Assembly: GCA_964423545.1 (NCBI GenBank)
Contig: CAYRFV010000049.1
Coordinates: 1-24,692 of the forward strand
Length of the DNA stretch: 24,692 nucleotides
Origin: JALOOE01 sp964423545
GTDB taxonomy: Bacteria; Chloroflexota; Anaerolineae; CG2-30-64-16
Direction: 5' to 3'
The notes below the pieces were generated by a model. That model was given only the letters and a program-made list of their open reading frames with translations. It searched no databases and was not told the DNA's origin. Below, one piece after another: positions 1 through 6,068 of the stretch (position 1 is its first letter; each line of letters begins with the position of its first letter). The translations under genes were made by a program, and so were the position numbers.

Positions 1-100
1 GATGAGCGATGTCCTGGTGAATAATGGCCTGACGATCGATGACATGCTCGCGCGCTGGACGATGTTCGGGACCTATCAGCGGATGGAGATGAAGAAGTAG
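1..100 (+). CDS. C-terminal tail of a protein truncated by the window start
   Basis: Only one + frame is open at the left edge. It runs from base 2 to a TAG at 98-100 and gives about 32 residues ending in QRMEMKK. The upstream part is outside the window. The tail lies 83 bases before mvhA, where an MvhG-type small subunit normally sits. The partial MvhG at the right edge ends two bases into a codon, and base 1 here would complete that codon and keep the frame. I therefore suspect this is the C-terminus of MvhG, but I do not recognise the residues themselves. An internal ATG at base 2 could also be read as a tiny ORF, which is less likely. Confidence 0.4.
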   Translation, partial: MSDVLVNNGLTIDDMLARWTMFGTYQRMEMKK

Positions 101-183
101 ACGAAGGTCGATGGGCTGCGGACGCTGGAAGTGCTGTGTCTATCGTCCGCCGCCGGTGTCCTCGTCTATCGGAGGAGCAACGC

Positions 184-1473
184 ATGTCAAACATCAACAT
201 CGAAGTGCATCACGTCACTCGCGTCGAGGGACATGGGAATATCGTGGTTAACGCCAAGAACGGCGTCTTGGAGGAGTGCCGGCTGGAGATCGTCGAGACG
301 CCCCGCTTTTTCGAGGCGATGCTGCGCGGCCGGCCGTACACCCAGTCGAGCCACATCACCAGCCGCATCTGCGGCATCTGTGCGGTGGGTCACGCCACAG
401 CCAGCCTGCGCGCCACCGAAGACGCCCTCGGCATCGAGCCATCGGTGCAGACGTTGCTGCTGCGCAAGCTCAACTTCCACGGCGAAAATCTCGATAGCCA
501 TGTGCTGCACGTCTACATGCTCGTCGCGCCGGATATGTTCGGAGTCGGCTCGGTGATCCCATTGGTGCAGATTGCACCGGAAGCGGTGCTGCGGGCGCTG
601 CGGATCAAGAAGCTGTCCGGCGATCTCTGTGCGACGATTGCTGGACGGCACACACACCCGATCGCCATGGCCGTGGGTGGCTTCACGCACTTTCCGACCA
701 TCGCCGAGCTGAAGGCGCTGCGCGCGCGGCTGGTCGATGCGCGCGTCGACATGGATGAGACGGTCAAGCTGGCGAAGACGCTGCCGTGGCCGCAGTTCAA
801 TCGCGAGACCGAATATGTAGCACTTCGCAAAGAGGACGAGTACGCGTTCATCGACGGCACGATCACCACGACCGACGGCGGCAGCTATGCACTGAAGGAC
901 TATCGCAAGGTGACGAACGAGCGCATGGTGACGCACTCGACTGCCAAGCACGCAGCCCACAAGCGCAGCTCGTACATGGTGGGTGCGTTGGCCCGCTTCA
1001 ATGTCAACTACGACAAGCTGCACCCGCGCGCCAAGGCGGCTGCTGAGGCGCTGGGAATCAAGCCCCTCTGCACGAATCCCTATCTCAACACGGCGGCGCA
1101 GGTGGTCGAGATGGTGCACAGCGTCGAAGACGCGATCGACATCATCGACGAGCTGGTCGATCGCGGCATCAAGCCCGAGCCGCTTCCTGCCTTCCCCGGC
1201 AAGGGCGGTGACGGCGTCGGTTCGTGTGAGGTGCCGCGCGGCATCCTGTTCCACAACTACCAGATCGGCGACGACGGCAACGTGATCGGCGCCAACTGCA
1301 TCATCCCGACCGGCCAGAACCTGGCCAATATCGACGCCGACATGCGCGCCTTGGTGCCACAGATCCTCGACCGGCCGGAAGACGAGATCCGGCAGATGAT
1401 GGAGATGCTGGTAAGGGCGTACGATCCGTGTATCTCGTGCTCGGTGCATTTTCTGGACGTGAAGTTTGTCTGA
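184..1473 (+). CDS. mvhA: [NiFe]-hydrogenase large subunit, MvhA-like (group 3)
   Basis: A protein of 429 residues that carries the NiFe(CN)2CO active site and oxidises or produces H2 in the cytoplasm. The N-terminal nickel motif is RICGICAVGH at residues 61-70 (Cys63, Cys66), after the family signature RVEGHGNI. The C-terminal motif is DPCISCSVH at 414-422 (Cys416, Cys419). Only seven residues follow His422, so the peptide removed during maturation would be very short. I chose the ATG at 184 because GGAGGAG lies just upstream; a start at 136 would add a non-conserved extension. Sequence style and length fit the F420-non-reducing/Hdr-associated MvhA type, not membrane uptake hydrogenases. The maturation protease overlaps its 3' end, and the partners MvhD and MvhG are at the other end of the window. 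Confidence 0.93.
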   Translation: MSNINIEVHHVTRVEGHGNIVVNAKNGVLEECRLEIVETPRFFEAMLRGRPYTQSSHITSRICGICAVGHATASLRATEDALGIEPSVQTLLLRKLNFHGENLDSHVLHVYMLVAPDMFGVGSVIPLVQIAPEAVLRALRIKKLSGDLCATIAGRHTHPIAMAVGGFTHFPTIAELKALRARLVDARVDMDETVKLAKTLPWPQFNRETEYVALRKEDEYAFIDGTITTTDGGSYALKDYRKVTNERMVTHSTAKHAAHKRSSYMVGALARFNVNYDKLHPRAKAAAEALGIKPLCTNPYLNTAAQVVEMVHSVEDAIDIIDELVDRGIKPEPLPAFPGKGGDGVGSCEVPRGILFHNYQIGDDGNVIGANCIIPTGQNLANIDADMRALVPQILDRPEDEIRQMMEMLVRAYDPCISCSVHFLDVKFV

Positions 1474-2008
1474 CGGAGGACGGGGAACCGATGACGAAGG
1501 CCGAACGCCGAGCGCGCTTGAGAGCTCTGGTCCTTCACCGCTTGTCGTTTGTCCTATCCTGATCGTCGGACTCGGCAATCCGCTTCAGGCAGACGACGGT
1601 GTAGGCTGCCGCGTGATTGAGGCGTTGGAGGGCCGCGCGTGGCCGCCCGGCGTTGAGGTCATGGACGCGGGCACGCCCGGCGTCGGGTTGATCAACCTGC
1701 TGGAGGGCCGGCAGCGCGTGATCATTGTCGACGCGGCCGAGATGGGCCGGCCGGCCGGCGAGGTCGTCCGCTTCCGGCCCGAAGACGTGACGTTGACCGG
1801 CTCTACCGAGCGGTTCTCGCTGCACCGCACCGCCGTGGCCGATGCGCTGGCGCTGGCCCGGGCGCTGAGCCTGCCGCTACCGGAGATCGTGGTCTTCGGC
1901 GTGCAGCCCGGCTACGTCGGCTGGCGCGACACGCTCAGCCCGGAGGTTGCGGCGGCAGTGCCGGGGCTGGTCAACGCGCTCCTAGAAGAGGCCGGACGCC
2001 AGACGTGA
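1466..2008 (+). CDS. Hydrogenase maturation protease (HycI/HyaD family)
   Basis: An endopeptidase that clips the C-terminal peptide of the hydrogenase large subunit once nickel is inserted. The typical opening is present: ILIVGLGNPLQADDGVG at about residues 31-47, including the metal-binding acidic residue of the GNPLxxDDGVG motif, then MDAGTPG and IIVDAAEMG, and a late FGVQPGY. The start is uncertain. The only usual start codon in frame is TTG at 1466, inside the end of mvhA. The first 30 or so residues are encoded by a heptad-repeat palindrome and look non-homologous to the family. A non-standard start near 1559, next to the conserved core, cannot be excluded. The core alone is about 150 residues, normal for the family. 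The overlap with mvhA implies translational coupling. Confidence 0.88.
   Translation: MSDGGRGTDDEGRTPSALESSGPSPLVVCPILIVGLGNPLQADDGVGCRVIEALEGRAWPPGVEVMDAGTPGVGLINLLEGRQRVIIVDAAEMGRPAGEVVRFRPEDVTLTGSTERFSLHRTAVADALALARALSLPLPEIVVFGVQPGYVGWRDTLSPEVAAAVPGLVNALLEEAGRQT
1472..1560. repeat. Heptad-period palindromic element A
   Basis: The left arm (1472-1500) reads as purine-rich 7-base words (gacggag, gacgggg, aaccgat, gacgaag). The right arm (1531-1560) reads as pyrimidine-rich 7-base words (tccttca, ccgcttg, tcgtttg, tcctatc), roughly the reverse complement of the left. A perfect AGAGCTCT palindrome lies at the centre (1521-1528). The element begins at the mvhA stop and is translated as the N-terminus of the protease. 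It has the same architecture as the elements at 4407, 8911, 15522 and 19115. Confidence 0.6.
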
Positions 2009-2032
2009 AGAGCGGGTGGCGCTGGTGGGTCT

Positions 2033-2052
2033 GGCGCCGGATGCCCGGCGCC
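2033..2052 (+). terminator. Strong GC hairpin after the protease gene, possible terminator
   Basis: GGCGCCGG at 2033-2040 and CCGGCGCC at 2045-2052 form a perfect 8-bp stem with a 4-base ATGC loop, 25 bases past the protease stop. No T-run follows, so this is not a classical intrinsic terminator. It may act as an mRNA 3' end stabiliser, a pause site or a Rho-dependent end between the hydrogenase genes and the response regulator. Confidence 0.35.
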
Positions 2053-2157
2053 GCCTATCCTGCCACCTGAGTGGCGTCTCTCGCCGCGGCTCGTCACATC
2101 TCGCGCTTTGGATGGTGCGAGGACGAAGCCACCCCGCGCACCCACGGGAGGAGATCT

Positions 2158-2568
2158 ATGGCAAAAGACATGGGCCACATCCTCGTAATTGATGATGATC
2201 CTGACATGGTCGAGGCGTTGAGCATGCCGCTGGAGTCGCATGGTTACCGAGTCTCGCACGCGGCTAACGGCGACCTTGGCTTGATGCTGGTGAAGGAGCT
2301 CAAGCCAGACCTGATTATCCTTGATGTGATGATGGAGACGGCGACCGCAGGCTTTCAGGTGTCGCTGGCGCTGCGCAGCCCCGATCCCCAGTCAGAGTAC
2401 GCGGCCTACAAGGGCATCCCGATCCTGATGCTCACCTCCATCCACTCGACTACGCCGCTCCGCTTTGGCCCGGATCAGGACTACCTGCCGGTGGATGCGT
2501 TCATCGACAAGCCGGTTGATCCGGACAAGCTGGTGGCGCAGGTGGGCAAGTTGCTGGCGAGGGAGTAG
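2158..2568 (+). CDS. Single-domain response regulator (REC only), copy 1
   Basis: 136 residues forming one receiver domain and no output domain. The acidic pocket is Asp12-Asp13-Asp14, the phospho-acceptor is Asp56 in LDVMMET, the switch Thr is Thr93 and the conserved Lys is Lys118. The ATG at 2158 has GGGAGGAG upstream. It belongs to a subfamily shared with the protein at 10787-11215: both carry TAGFQVSL, LRSPD, RFGPD, YLPVD and KPVDP, and both have a longer stretch between the phospho-Asp and the switch Thr than CheY. The output is unknown; it probably acts through protein partners. The likely partner kinase is the one at 11822-12907, by proximity only. Confidence 0.9.
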   Translation: MAKDMGHILVIDDDPDMVEALSMPLESHGYRVSHAANGDLGLMLVKELKPDLIILDVMMETATAGFQVSLALRSPDPQSEYAAYKGIPILMLTSIHSTTPLRFGPDQDYLPVDAFIDKPVDPDKLVAQVGKLLARE

Positions 2569-3031
2569 CAGCGGCAGCTGCCGGCTACCGCGTACATCTC
2601 TTCAGTCTGCTGCGGCAGCCTGCGCCCGGCGCGGTCAGGGAGAACCGGGTCGAGGGGCTGTCGCAGCAGACGCGTCTCTCGCGAAGTCGGTTCAGTTGTC
2701 CATTCTGATGCCGGCGTGCGGCGATCTGAACCATGTTCTTGCGCTGGGCGAGGACTTACAGAAGGCGCTGCGGTTTCCCGTCGATGTGCGTGCTCAACGA
2801 CGCACCCCTCCCGTTTCGCCACAATGTCAACTGCGGCATCCCCCTCAGCCGCTCTCTTGATCCTCCTGTGGCAGCGCAGATCACAAGTTCGCTGTTCACG
2901 CCCCGCCTTTCACGATATGACAGGCATCATTGCCGGAGTCGCCGGCAAGTGCTTTAAGTACGATAGCGTGCGGTGACTCTGGGAGGCGCTGCTGACAACA
3001 GACGCGTGCCCTCAATTTTCAGGACAGAAGC
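2569..3031. other. 463-bp region without a recognisable gene
   Basis: No convincing coding sequence is seen on either strand. It contains short perfect palindromes: CGGCAGCTGCCG at 2572-2583, right after the regulator stop, and AGACGCGTCT at 2668-2677. A TGCCGG-N5-CCGGCA inverted repeat is at 2931-2947. Because it precedes the formate dehydrogenase genes it is the natural place for their promoter. I found no convincing -35/-10 pair; TACGAT at 2959-2964 is only a weak -10 candidate. Confidence 0.5.
2931..2947. promoter_or_regulatory. Inverted repeat upstream of the formate dehydrogenase genes, possible operator
   Basis: TGCCGG at 2931-2936 and CCGGCA at 2942-2947 are perfect inverted half-sites separated by 5 bases, about 85 bases before the nuoE-like start. 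The size and position suit a dimeric regulator, but GC-rich palindromes arise by chance in such DNA and no known consensus (FNR, Rex) matches. Confidence 0.25.
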
Positions 3032-3517
3032 ATGGCCGACAACCCGATGACGTTCGACCTGACCCCGCTTCGCCAGATTCTCGATGAGTTCGGCGGACAG
3101 AAGGGCGCAGTCATTCCCATTCTTCAGCGCGTCCAGGATGCCTACGGCTATCTGCCCAAAGAGCTCCTGGCCGAGATCTCCAAGCGCACCGGCATCCCGC
3201 TCACGCGGTTGATCGGTGTGGCGACCTTCTATGCCCAGTTCCGGCTGGCCCGTCGCGGCAAGCACTTGATTCGCGTGTGTGATGGCACGGCGTGCCATGT
3301 GCGCGGCGCGCCCAAGAATGTCGCGGCCATTCAGGACGCCTTCGTCCTGAATGGTGAGGGCACCTCGCCGGACTACAAATACACCATGGAGATCGTCTAC
3401 TGCATCGGCTCGTGCGGTCTGGCGCCGGTGGCGGTGGTTGACGACAAAGTGTTCGGTCGCCTGGAACCGGACGAGCTGGTCGACCGGCTGCGCGAAGTCG
3501 ATCCGATGGAGTCGTAA
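3032..3517 (+). CDS. NuoE-like 2Fe-2S subunit of the formate dehydrogenase set
   Basis: 161 residues of the thioredoxin-like [2Fe-2S] family (NuoE/HoxE/HydC/HndA). An N-terminal helical part ends in GVATFYAQF. The cluster ligands are Cys83 and Cys88 (CDGTAC) and Cys124 and Cys128 (CIGSC, followed by GLAPV). Such subunits pass electrons to or from the NuoF flavoprotein. The ATG at 3032 has AGGACAGA upstream. It is followed after two bases by the small 2Fe-2S protein at 3520 and then by NuoF and FdhA, so it most likely serves the NAD(P)-linked formate dehydrogenase. A paralogue lies at 18563. Confidence 0.93.
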   Translation: MADNPMTFDLTPLRQILDEFGGQKGAVIPILQRVQDAYGYLPKELLAEISKRTGIPLTRLIGVATFYAQFRLARRGKHLIRVCDGTACHVRGAPKNVAAIQDAFVLNGEGTSPDYKYTMEIVYCIGSCGLAPVAVVDDKVFGRLEPDELVDRLREVDPMES

Positions 3518-3519
3518 GG

Positions 3520-3894
3520 ATGCCGAAGCTTGCAAATGTTGACGAATTGATGCGGGCCGGCGCGGCTGCGCAGCGTGAGATCGACGCGCGACGCCAGGCC
3601 GCCACGACAATCTACATCGGCATGGGTACATGCGGCATTGCGGCCGGTGCACGCGACACGCTGCATGCCATCCAGGACGAGCTGGCTCGCCGTGGCCTGG
3701 ACGCCCGAGTCGAGGGGGTGGGATGCATCGGCTTCTGCGTCAGGGAGCCGTTGGTCGACATCCAACTGGCCGGCCAACCGCGCGTCACTTATGGCAACAT
3801 CGGCCCTGACAAAGTGTCACGCCTCATCGAGGAGCACATCGTGAAGGGCGCGCCGGTCAAGCAGTGGGTAGTCGGGAAGCTGGTAGATTGGTAG
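3520..3894 (+). CDS. Small thioredoxin-like [2Fe-2S] protein (NuoF N-terminal-type), copy 1
   Basis: 124 residues. The core runs from IGMGTCGIAAGAR (Cys38) to GCIGFC (Cys69, Cys73) and EPLVDIQ, then VTYGNIGPDKV and IVKGAPV. This is the domain often fused to the front of NuoF-like subunits in HydB-type enzymes and found as a separate gene next to such complexes. Three cysteines are visible, so the fourth cluster ligand, if there is one, is not obvious. It starts two bases after the nuoE-like stop, and the NuoF at 4498 lacks this domain, so it probably supplies it in trans. The last residues (VVGKLVDW) are encoded within a heptad repeat. The paralogue at 19213 is closely similar. Confidence 0.88.
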   Translation: MPKLANVDELMRAGAAAQREIDARRQAATTIYIGMGTCGIAAGARDTLHAIQDELARRGLDARVEGVGCIGFCVREPLVDIQLAGQPRVTYGNIGPDKVSRLIEEHIVKGAPVKQWVVGKLVDW

Positions 3895-3932
3895 GCCGGT
3901 GGACCGGTGATTGGTAGATTGATTGGCTGGAG
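3877..3932. repeat. Heptad-period element B
   Basis: A run of loosely repeated 7-base words built from ttggtag/gattggt/ccggtgg. GGTAGATTG occurs at 3882-3890 and again at 3913-3921, with CCGGT-gg-ACCGG (3896-3907) at the centre. It covers the last codons of the upstream gene and the gap before the rubrerythrin gene. Unlike elements C, D and F, its arms are mainly direct rather than inverted copies. Confidence 0.5.
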
Positions 3933-3937
3933 GCCGC

Positions 3938-4405
3938 ATGGATCATCCGCCATCTATTGAAGAGGTCCTCAAGACTGCTGTTCAGCGCGAGATCGAGGCG
4001 TTCAATCTGTACAGCGACGCGGCGCAGGGCACGAACAATGGGCCGCTGCGCAACGCGCTGCTCGAGATGGCCGAACAGGAGCGCGGCCACCGCGTCAAGC
4101 TGGAGAACATCGCCGCGGGCAACGTCCGTTGGGCTGTGCGCATGGCGAAGACGCAGGCCGTGACCGATCTGCGGCTCAGCGACCACCTGGAAGGTGGTTC
4201 GCTGGAGCCGAACGCCAACTACCATGACATCCTGCTCTTCGCGGCCAAGCGCGAGAAAGCCGCCTTCGACTTCTACAAGGCGATGGCGGAGATCATGGAC
4301 GACACCCTGATCCAGAACATCTTCGAGATGCTTGCGAACGAAGAGCTGAAGCATAAGAACCGGCTGGAACGGATGTACGAGGACGAGGTGTATCAGGAAT
4401 TCTGA
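3938..4405 (+). CDS. Rubrerythrin-like ferritin-family diiron protein
   Basis: 155 residues forming a four-helix ferritin-like bundle with two matching halves. ExxAxxxY appears at Glu18 and Glu106, and ExxH at Glu48/His51 and Glu136/His139, which together give a full diiron site. No rubredoxin CxxC domain is present. Family members reduce peroxide or bind iron in anaerobes. Lying between the NuoE/2Fe-2S genes and NuoF/FdhA, it may protect the oxygen-sensitive formate dehydrogenase or assist its iron supply; that is inference. I chose the ATG at 3938 because CTGGAGG lies upstream; an upstream TTG at 3923 has no advantage. Confidence 0.88.
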   Translation: MDHPPSIEEVLKTAVQREIEAFNLYSDAAQGTNNGPLRNALLEMAEQERGHRVKLENIAAGNVRWAVRMAKTQAVTDLRLSDHLEGGSLEPNANYHDILLFAAKREKAAFDFYKAMAEIMDDTLIQNIFEMLANEELKHKNRLERMYEDEVYQEF

Positions 4406-4406
4406 C

Positions 4407-4484
4407 GTGATGCGTGACGAGTGATACGTGGCCTGCGCGGATCGCGTGGGGCGGTCACGCATCACACATCACGCTTCTCGCATC
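4407..4484. repeat. Heptad-period palindromic element C
   Basis: GTGATGCGTGAC at 4407-4418 and GTCACGCATCAC at 4454-4465 are a perfect 12-bp inverted repeat. Each arm continues as 7-base words: gtgatgc, gtgacga, gtgatac on the left and cacgcat, cacacat, cacgctt, ctcgcat on the right. It fills the gap between the rubrerythrin stop and the nuoF-like start and could fold as a hairpin in the mRNA. Confidence 0.7.
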
Positions 4485-4497
4485 AAGGACGCGCCAC

Positions 4498-6054
4498 ATG
4501 GATCGAACCCAACAGCTGGACCTGTTCCAAGCGCTGCCCTCCTATGCCGAGCTGCCGTTCTACAGCAAGCAGATTCGCATCGTGCTGCGCAATTGCGGGA
4601 TCATCGACCCCGAGCGGATCGAGGCGTATCTTGCGCGCGACGGCTACCAGGGACTCGGCAAGGCGCTCAGCCTGCCTCCCGGCGAGGTGGTGAGCACCGT
4701 GCAGGACGCAGGGCTGCGCGGCCGCGGCGGCGCCGGCTTCAGCACCGGCCTCAAATGGGAATTCGCGCGGCGCTCGAAGGCGACGCCGAAATTCGTGATC
4801 TGCAACGCCGACGAGGGGGACCCCGGCGCATTCATGGATCGCTCCATCCTGGAGGGGGACCCGCACAGTGTGATCGAAGGGATGATCATCGCCGGCTACG
4901 CGGTCGGTGCAGCCGAAGGGTACATCTACTGCCGGGCCGAGTATCCGTTGGCGATTGCGCGTCTCAAGACGGCCATCAGCCAGGCCCACGACTATGGTCT
5001 GCTCGGTGAAAACATCCTGGGGAGCGGCTTCTCTTTCGATCTGCACCTGAAGGAGGGTGCGGGCGCGTTTGTCTGCGGCGAGGAGATGGCGCTGATCGCT
5101 TCGGTGGAGGGCCGCCGAGGCGAACCGAGGCCCAAGCCGCCCTTCCCAGCCGTCGCGGGGCTGTGGCAGCGGCCCACGGTCGTCAACAACGTCAAGAGCT
5201 ATGCCATGACGCCGCAGATCATGCTCAAAGGGCCCGACTGGTTCCAGAGCATCGGCACCGCAAAATCGCCGGGCACCGCGGTCTTCGCGCTGACCGGCAA
5301 AATCAAGAACACCGGCCTGATCGAAGTGCCGATGGGCATCACCCTGCGCGAGATCATCTTCGATATCGGCGGCGGCATCCCGAAGAAGAAACACTTCAAG
5401 GCGGTGCAGACCGGCGGGCCGCTGGGCGGCTGCCTGCCCGGCGAGGCGCTCGACACGCCTGTCGACTTCGACTCGCTGGTGGCAGCCGGCGCGACGATGG
5501 GCTCCGGCGGCATGATCGTGGTCGACCAGGACACATGCATGGTCGAGTTCGCCCGCTATTTCCTGACCTTCGCCTCCGCGGAATCGTGCGGGAAGTGCGT
5601 GCCGTGCCGGATCGGTGGGCAGCGGCTGCTGGAGACGCTGACGCGCATCGCAGAAGGAGCCGGCACGCAGCGCGATCTGGACGAGATCGATCGCATCTCG
5701 CGCAACATGCGCGAGGCGTCGCTGTGTGCGCTGGGCCAGCTTACGCCCGGCCCGGTGATGTCGGCGCTGCGCTTCTTCCGCGCGGAGTACGAGGCGCATG
5801 TCCACGATAAGTTCTGCCCGGCGGGGGTCTGCAAGGGGCTGTACGAGCTGCATGTGCTGGACGACAAGTGCGCTGGCTGCGGCCTATGCAAGAAGGCGTG
5901 CCCGCAGGATGCCATCACCGGCGACCGCAAGCAGCCGCACCTGATCGACCAGCTCAAGTGCATCCAGTGCGGCGCGTGCGTCGAGGCGTGCAATCTGGCA
6001 GCGATCATTCCGCAGCCACGGTCGAAGGGCGTGCACGCGATCGCGGTGGAATAG
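4498..6054 (+). CDS. NuoF-like NAD(P)H-binding FMN/Fe-S subunit of formate dehydrogenase
   Basis: 518 residues. The FMN/NADH region has GRGGAGF at 75-81, CNADEGDPGAFMDR near 102-115 and EGAGAFVCGEE near 186-196. The [4Fe-4S] site equivalent to N3 is Cys364, Cys367, Cys370 and Cys410. A C-terminal double ferredoxin domain follows, with Cys458/461/464/468 and Cys488/491/494/498. This is the HydB/HndC layout, not that of complex I NuoF, which lacks the ferredoxin tail. The thioredoxin-like N-terminal domain is missing and is encoded separately at 3520. AAGGA precedes the ATG at 4498. The role is to exchange electrons between NAD(P)H and the FdhA iron-sulfur chain, possibly with ferredoxin. It is a paralogue of the protein at 19606. 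Confidence 0.93.
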   Translation: MDRTQQLDLFQALPSYAELPFYSKQIRIVLRNCGIIDPERIEAYLARDGYQGLGKALSLPPGEVVSTVQDAGLRGRGGAGFSTGLKWEFARRSKATPKFVICNADEGDPGAFMDRSILEGDPHSVIEGMIIAGYAVGAAEGYIYCRAEYPLAIARLKTAISQAHDYGLLGENILGSGFSFDLHLKEGAGAFVCGEEMALIASVEGRRGEPRPKPPFPAVAGLWQRPTVVNNVKSYAMTPQIMLKGPDWFQSIGTAKSPGTAVFALTGKIKNTGLIEVPMGITLREIIFDIGGGIPKKKHFKAVQTGGPLGGCLPGEALDTPVDFDSLVAAGATMGSGGMIVVDQDTCMVEFARYFLTFASAESCGKCVPCRIGGQRLLETLTRIAEGAGTQRDLDEIDRISRNMREASLCALGQLTPGPVMSALRFFRAEYEAHVHDKFCPAGVCKGLYELHVLDDKCAGCGLCKKACPQDAITGDRKQPHLIDQLKCIQCGACVEACNLAAIIPQPRSKGVHAIAVE

Positions 6055-6068
6055 GAGACAGTCCGACG

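Noticed and set aside
136..183. Earlier start for mvhA at 136
   Set aside because: The extension of 16 residues is not hydrogenase-like, and the ATG at 184 has a strong ribosome site and begins the conserved N-terminus.
2959..2964. TACGAT as the -10 box of the formate dehydrogenase promoter
   Set aside because: The nearest -35-like TTGCCG at 2930 is 23 bases away, outside the normal spacing.
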